64,000 bases of DNA from RPQJ01 sp963746325. Its GTDB lineage: Bacteria; Pseudomonadota; Gammaproteobacteria; Steroidobacterales; Steroidobacteraceae. Under the pieces are notes generated by a model. That model made no database searches and was not told the origin of the DNA. It worked only from the letters and a program-made list of their open reading frames with translations. The stretch covers positions 1 through 64,000 of the forward strand of contig CAVVBC010000023.1 in NCBI GenBank assembly GCA_963746325.1. Reading direction: 5' to 3'. Each line of letters opens with the position of its first letter. The stretch's first letter is position 1. The position numbers and the translations under genes were made by a program. Positions 61,547-64,000 of the stretch are shown here, one piece after another.

Positions 61547-64000
61547 ATGTTGCCGCCACCCAATGGACGGTCTGTCTCGGTGTCGTTGGCCCTCATCGCA
61601 CTCCTCGCAGCTGCGAACGCCCAGGGCCAGGCGCAACCCAACCAGGTTCTCGACCAGGTCGATGCGTTCAACGCACGCGCAGTCCTCGAAATGGCATTTG
61701 ACCGGCCCAGTCTGCCCGACGCCACGAAACTTCCCATTACGGGCAGCGAGCTTGCAGCCTGCAAGCTCACCGCCAGCGGGCTCTACTGCCTCGAGAGAAA
61801 CGGCGATGGAAGGCAGGTCGTGCGTCAGTGGCAGGAGCCGCTGAATCCCGCCTTCGTCGATCGATTCCAGTGCGATGACCCAGTCCTGAGATTGCAGGAC
61901 GGAACCTGCACCGGGCTCACGGTGGACTTGTCCGGTGCCATCTGGGTGGCCGGCAGGAAGGCGGGTTCGCCTGCGTCCTTTAGCCTGGTCAAGGTGGTCA
62001 ACAAGGCGTTGATCGGCGCCTGCCCCGGCGGCGGTGGCTGGGCTGAATTGACCTCCGAACTGCCGGCGCCACTGTGCGCACTTGAATTCGCAACTGGATC
62101 TGGCCTGCTCTCCGACCTCGACGCCATCGACGGCGAGGTGGCCAACCCGTTCCCTCTTGGGACAGGCATCCTGGCGCTCAAGGACGGCGCAGCGTCGGTC
62201 TATTTCAACCTGAATGTTCCCGGCGCGACGCCCACAGAATTTGCCGGATGGGGCGTGCAACCGCCCGAGCGCCTGCTCAGCACGACACTGCTGCAGGTTC
62301 CGCAGCCCGTCGCGCCAGGCGAGGCGCCGGAATTCACCAATTTCATCCTGGCCGCGACCAACACCGGTCGAGTCCTGTCCAAGTCGACAGTCTCTCCTGG
62401 GGCCACGCAACAGGTGTTCGATGCCACGACCGCAGCCGCCAATTGCGATAGACCAGGACACCTGGGGGCTGTGCCCCGGGAGCGCCAGTTGCTTCATCAA
62501 TGGCGCGACACTGACCGCGGCCGGCGGCAACGCGCCCAACTTGAACAAGTTCGGCGTGAAAACCGTCAATGGGACCATGGGTCTTGGCATTGTCGGCGGC
62601 AATTCCGGTAACGAGATTGACATCGGCGAGCACTTGAACGTGCAGTTGCCTGCCGGCTACACGGTTACGGCACTCCAGGTCCTGTTCCTCTTCAACGGTC
62701 CTGAGTTTGGTGACGCAACGGAGCAGGCATCGATCACGACGACGGATCAGGCGACCAACGCGACGGTCACCTATACGCTCACCGCGACCGGCGAAGACAT
62801 AGCGGCCTGGACCGGTCCGGGCACGGTATCGACCTGCGGCGCCACGTCGAGCAGTGGCACGGGTTGCTTCCTGATCACGAATCCGTTCCCCGCGGATGTC
62901 CCGGTGGATATGCTGAGTTTCACGGCGTCGGGCAACGCGACGTCGGATTTCTCGATCGGCAGGATCGAGGCCGGCGTCTACGGCGTCTACGGCGTCCGCT
63001 CGAGTTTCAAGACCGGTCGCGCCTACCTGTCGGATCGTGATGCGCAATCGGTCACCGCGCTGCTGCCGGACAATGCAACGTTTACTCAGTTGGTGCCGGG
63101 TGACGTCCTTTCAACCTCGATCCCGACCTCGCTTGAAAAGCCGGACGGGCTCACTGTCGCGCCCGGTATCAGCATCGACCTCGATCCAGAGGGGCCTTGC
63201 GGACAACCGATCGTGGAGACGGCGGGGGGCGGCGTGACGGGCGGCTGCGTGCTGGTCGCCGATGCCGACGGCAACGCTGCGGCAACGTTCGGCAACGTGA
63301 ATCTCAGGGAAGGGCCGTCCGGCTCGAGATTGTTCCAGGTGACCGGAGTCCCGGACTGCCGCTACGTGCCAATTGTCTGCTTCAACGTCCTCGGGCTCGA
63401 CCCCGTGACCCCGACCGTCAACGTCGCAATCGACGCATTGATCAACATCGGCGTGATCGTGCCGCTCGATCCCTCCGGCGCCAACAGGCGCAATCCGGCC
63501 GCGCAGTTGCTCAACGTGACGCCCTTGCTGCCGGAGGACGTGACCTCGCAGTTCGACAACAGCGGTGTTGCGCCGGGCGGTTTGCCGCCCCTGTATGTCT
63601 CGAAGCAATACCGTGGCCAGCAGGCCCGCGATTTCCGTATCGAAGCGTTGTTCTTCAAGACCGAGACGGGCGTTGTCTTCCTTGACACGTACCAGGGCGA
63701 AATCGACGTCAGCAAGCTGAGCGGCTTCGAACTCGGCTGCAATGTGCCGACAACCAGCAATGTGCCGACGTCCGTGCTGCGCACGTGGGACGCGATCACG
63801 ACGGTGTCGGAGACTTACAAGGGAGTCGGCGGTCGGTACATCGACACCATCACCAACGTGGGGTGCCGCAACCCCACCAAGATCTCCGGCGGCCGCACCT
63901 CGCTCTTCCCGATTCTCGAAGTCGCACCGGACACGTACGGCCCGACGATCAGGAGCTTCTCCCCGCGGGTGACGACGGACAATGACGCGGTGTTCGCCCG
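61547..64000 (+). CDS. Large secreted protein of unknown function (3' end outside window; frameshift ~62441)
   Basis: More than 815 residues. Signal peptide (VSLALIALLAAANAQGQA). The first 300 residues read as a globular exported protein (LPITGSELAACKLTASGLYC, PAFVDRFQCDDPVLRLQDGT). One surplus A near 62441 moves the frame; in the new frame AIDQDTWGLCPGSASCFING onward stays open to the end of the window without a stop. The second part is rich in Thr/Gly/Val beta-strand-like repeats with paired cysteines (TCGATSSSGTGC, GCRNPTKISGGR), as in adhesins or PEP-CTERM-type proteins; the sorting signal, if any, is outside. No family recognised. Confidence 0.75.

Noticed and set aside
1..64000. tRNA and rRNA genes
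   Set aside because: No cloverleaf with a TTCRA-type arm, terminal CCA or rRNA signature was noticed in the intergenic gaps, which are mostly short.

Overview
The window is high-GC DNA from a gammaproteobacterium. The gene set (Rnf/Rsx complex, LptF/LptG, HolC, Hda, DUF2066 next to purMN, DUF1841 after nth, a lipoyl-bearing LpdA) fits the Xanthomonadales/Nevskiales/Steroidobacteraceae part of the class. The lineage is an inference from gene content; there is no rRNA in the window. Genes are tightly packed and many neighbours overlap as ATGA, GTGA or TTGA.

Layout. 1-3082 is the end of a pyruvate dehydrogenase operon (aceF, lpdA), followed by a sulfotransferase. 3984-12198 (minus) is metG, rsxABCDGE, nth, DUF1841. 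12685-17304 (minus) is a HEAT-repeat/Ser-Thr kinase fusion followed by two PilT-type ATPases. 17532-24120 holds mrp, dcd, DUF3108, purM-purN, DUF2066, a CDP-alcohol phosphatidyltransferase and hda. 24500-26213 is a four-gene segment (DUF2069, WrbA-like, DUF4398 lipoprotein, acylphosphatase) bracketed by two near-identical ~360-bp palindromic repeat blocks. 26612-34194 holds a lytic transglycosylase, proS, pssA, a family-4 uracil-DNA glycosylase, rimI, prfC and an MFS permease. 34198-43629 (minus) is valS, MoxR, DUF58, TgpA-type transglutaminase, acyl-CoA-binding protein, MtfA-like peptidase and a POT transporter. 43718-48281 holds holC, pepA and lptFG. 48839-57349 holds an RDD protein, an SbtB/SbtA pair, cytochrome b, cytochrome c', a hypothetical protein, and a DUF6502-DUF5666-DUF5666/cytochrome c operon. 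57420-64000 holds an oligopeptide-binding lipoprotein, a TIR-TM-TPR protein and the start of a large secreted protein.

The most unusual content is a dispersed family of intergenic hairpins. Nine copies lie in five intergenic regions. Each has an 18-nt loop (GCGTGTCTGCCTTTCCAA or its complement, identical in eight of nine) on a 23-28 bp stem whose sequence differs from locus to locus while both arms stay complementary. Copies mostly sit as inverted pairs. Several are followed, 5-8 nt away, by a second module with conserved flanks around another variable hairpin. I do not recognise this family.

A second pattern needs caution. About 18 genes or gene segments, including ones expected to be essential (valS, lptF, mrp, purN), are interrupted by a frameshift that the removal of one base restores. 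Insertion-type sequencing or assembly error is the most likely cause, so these genes are annotated as single CDS with the break position given.
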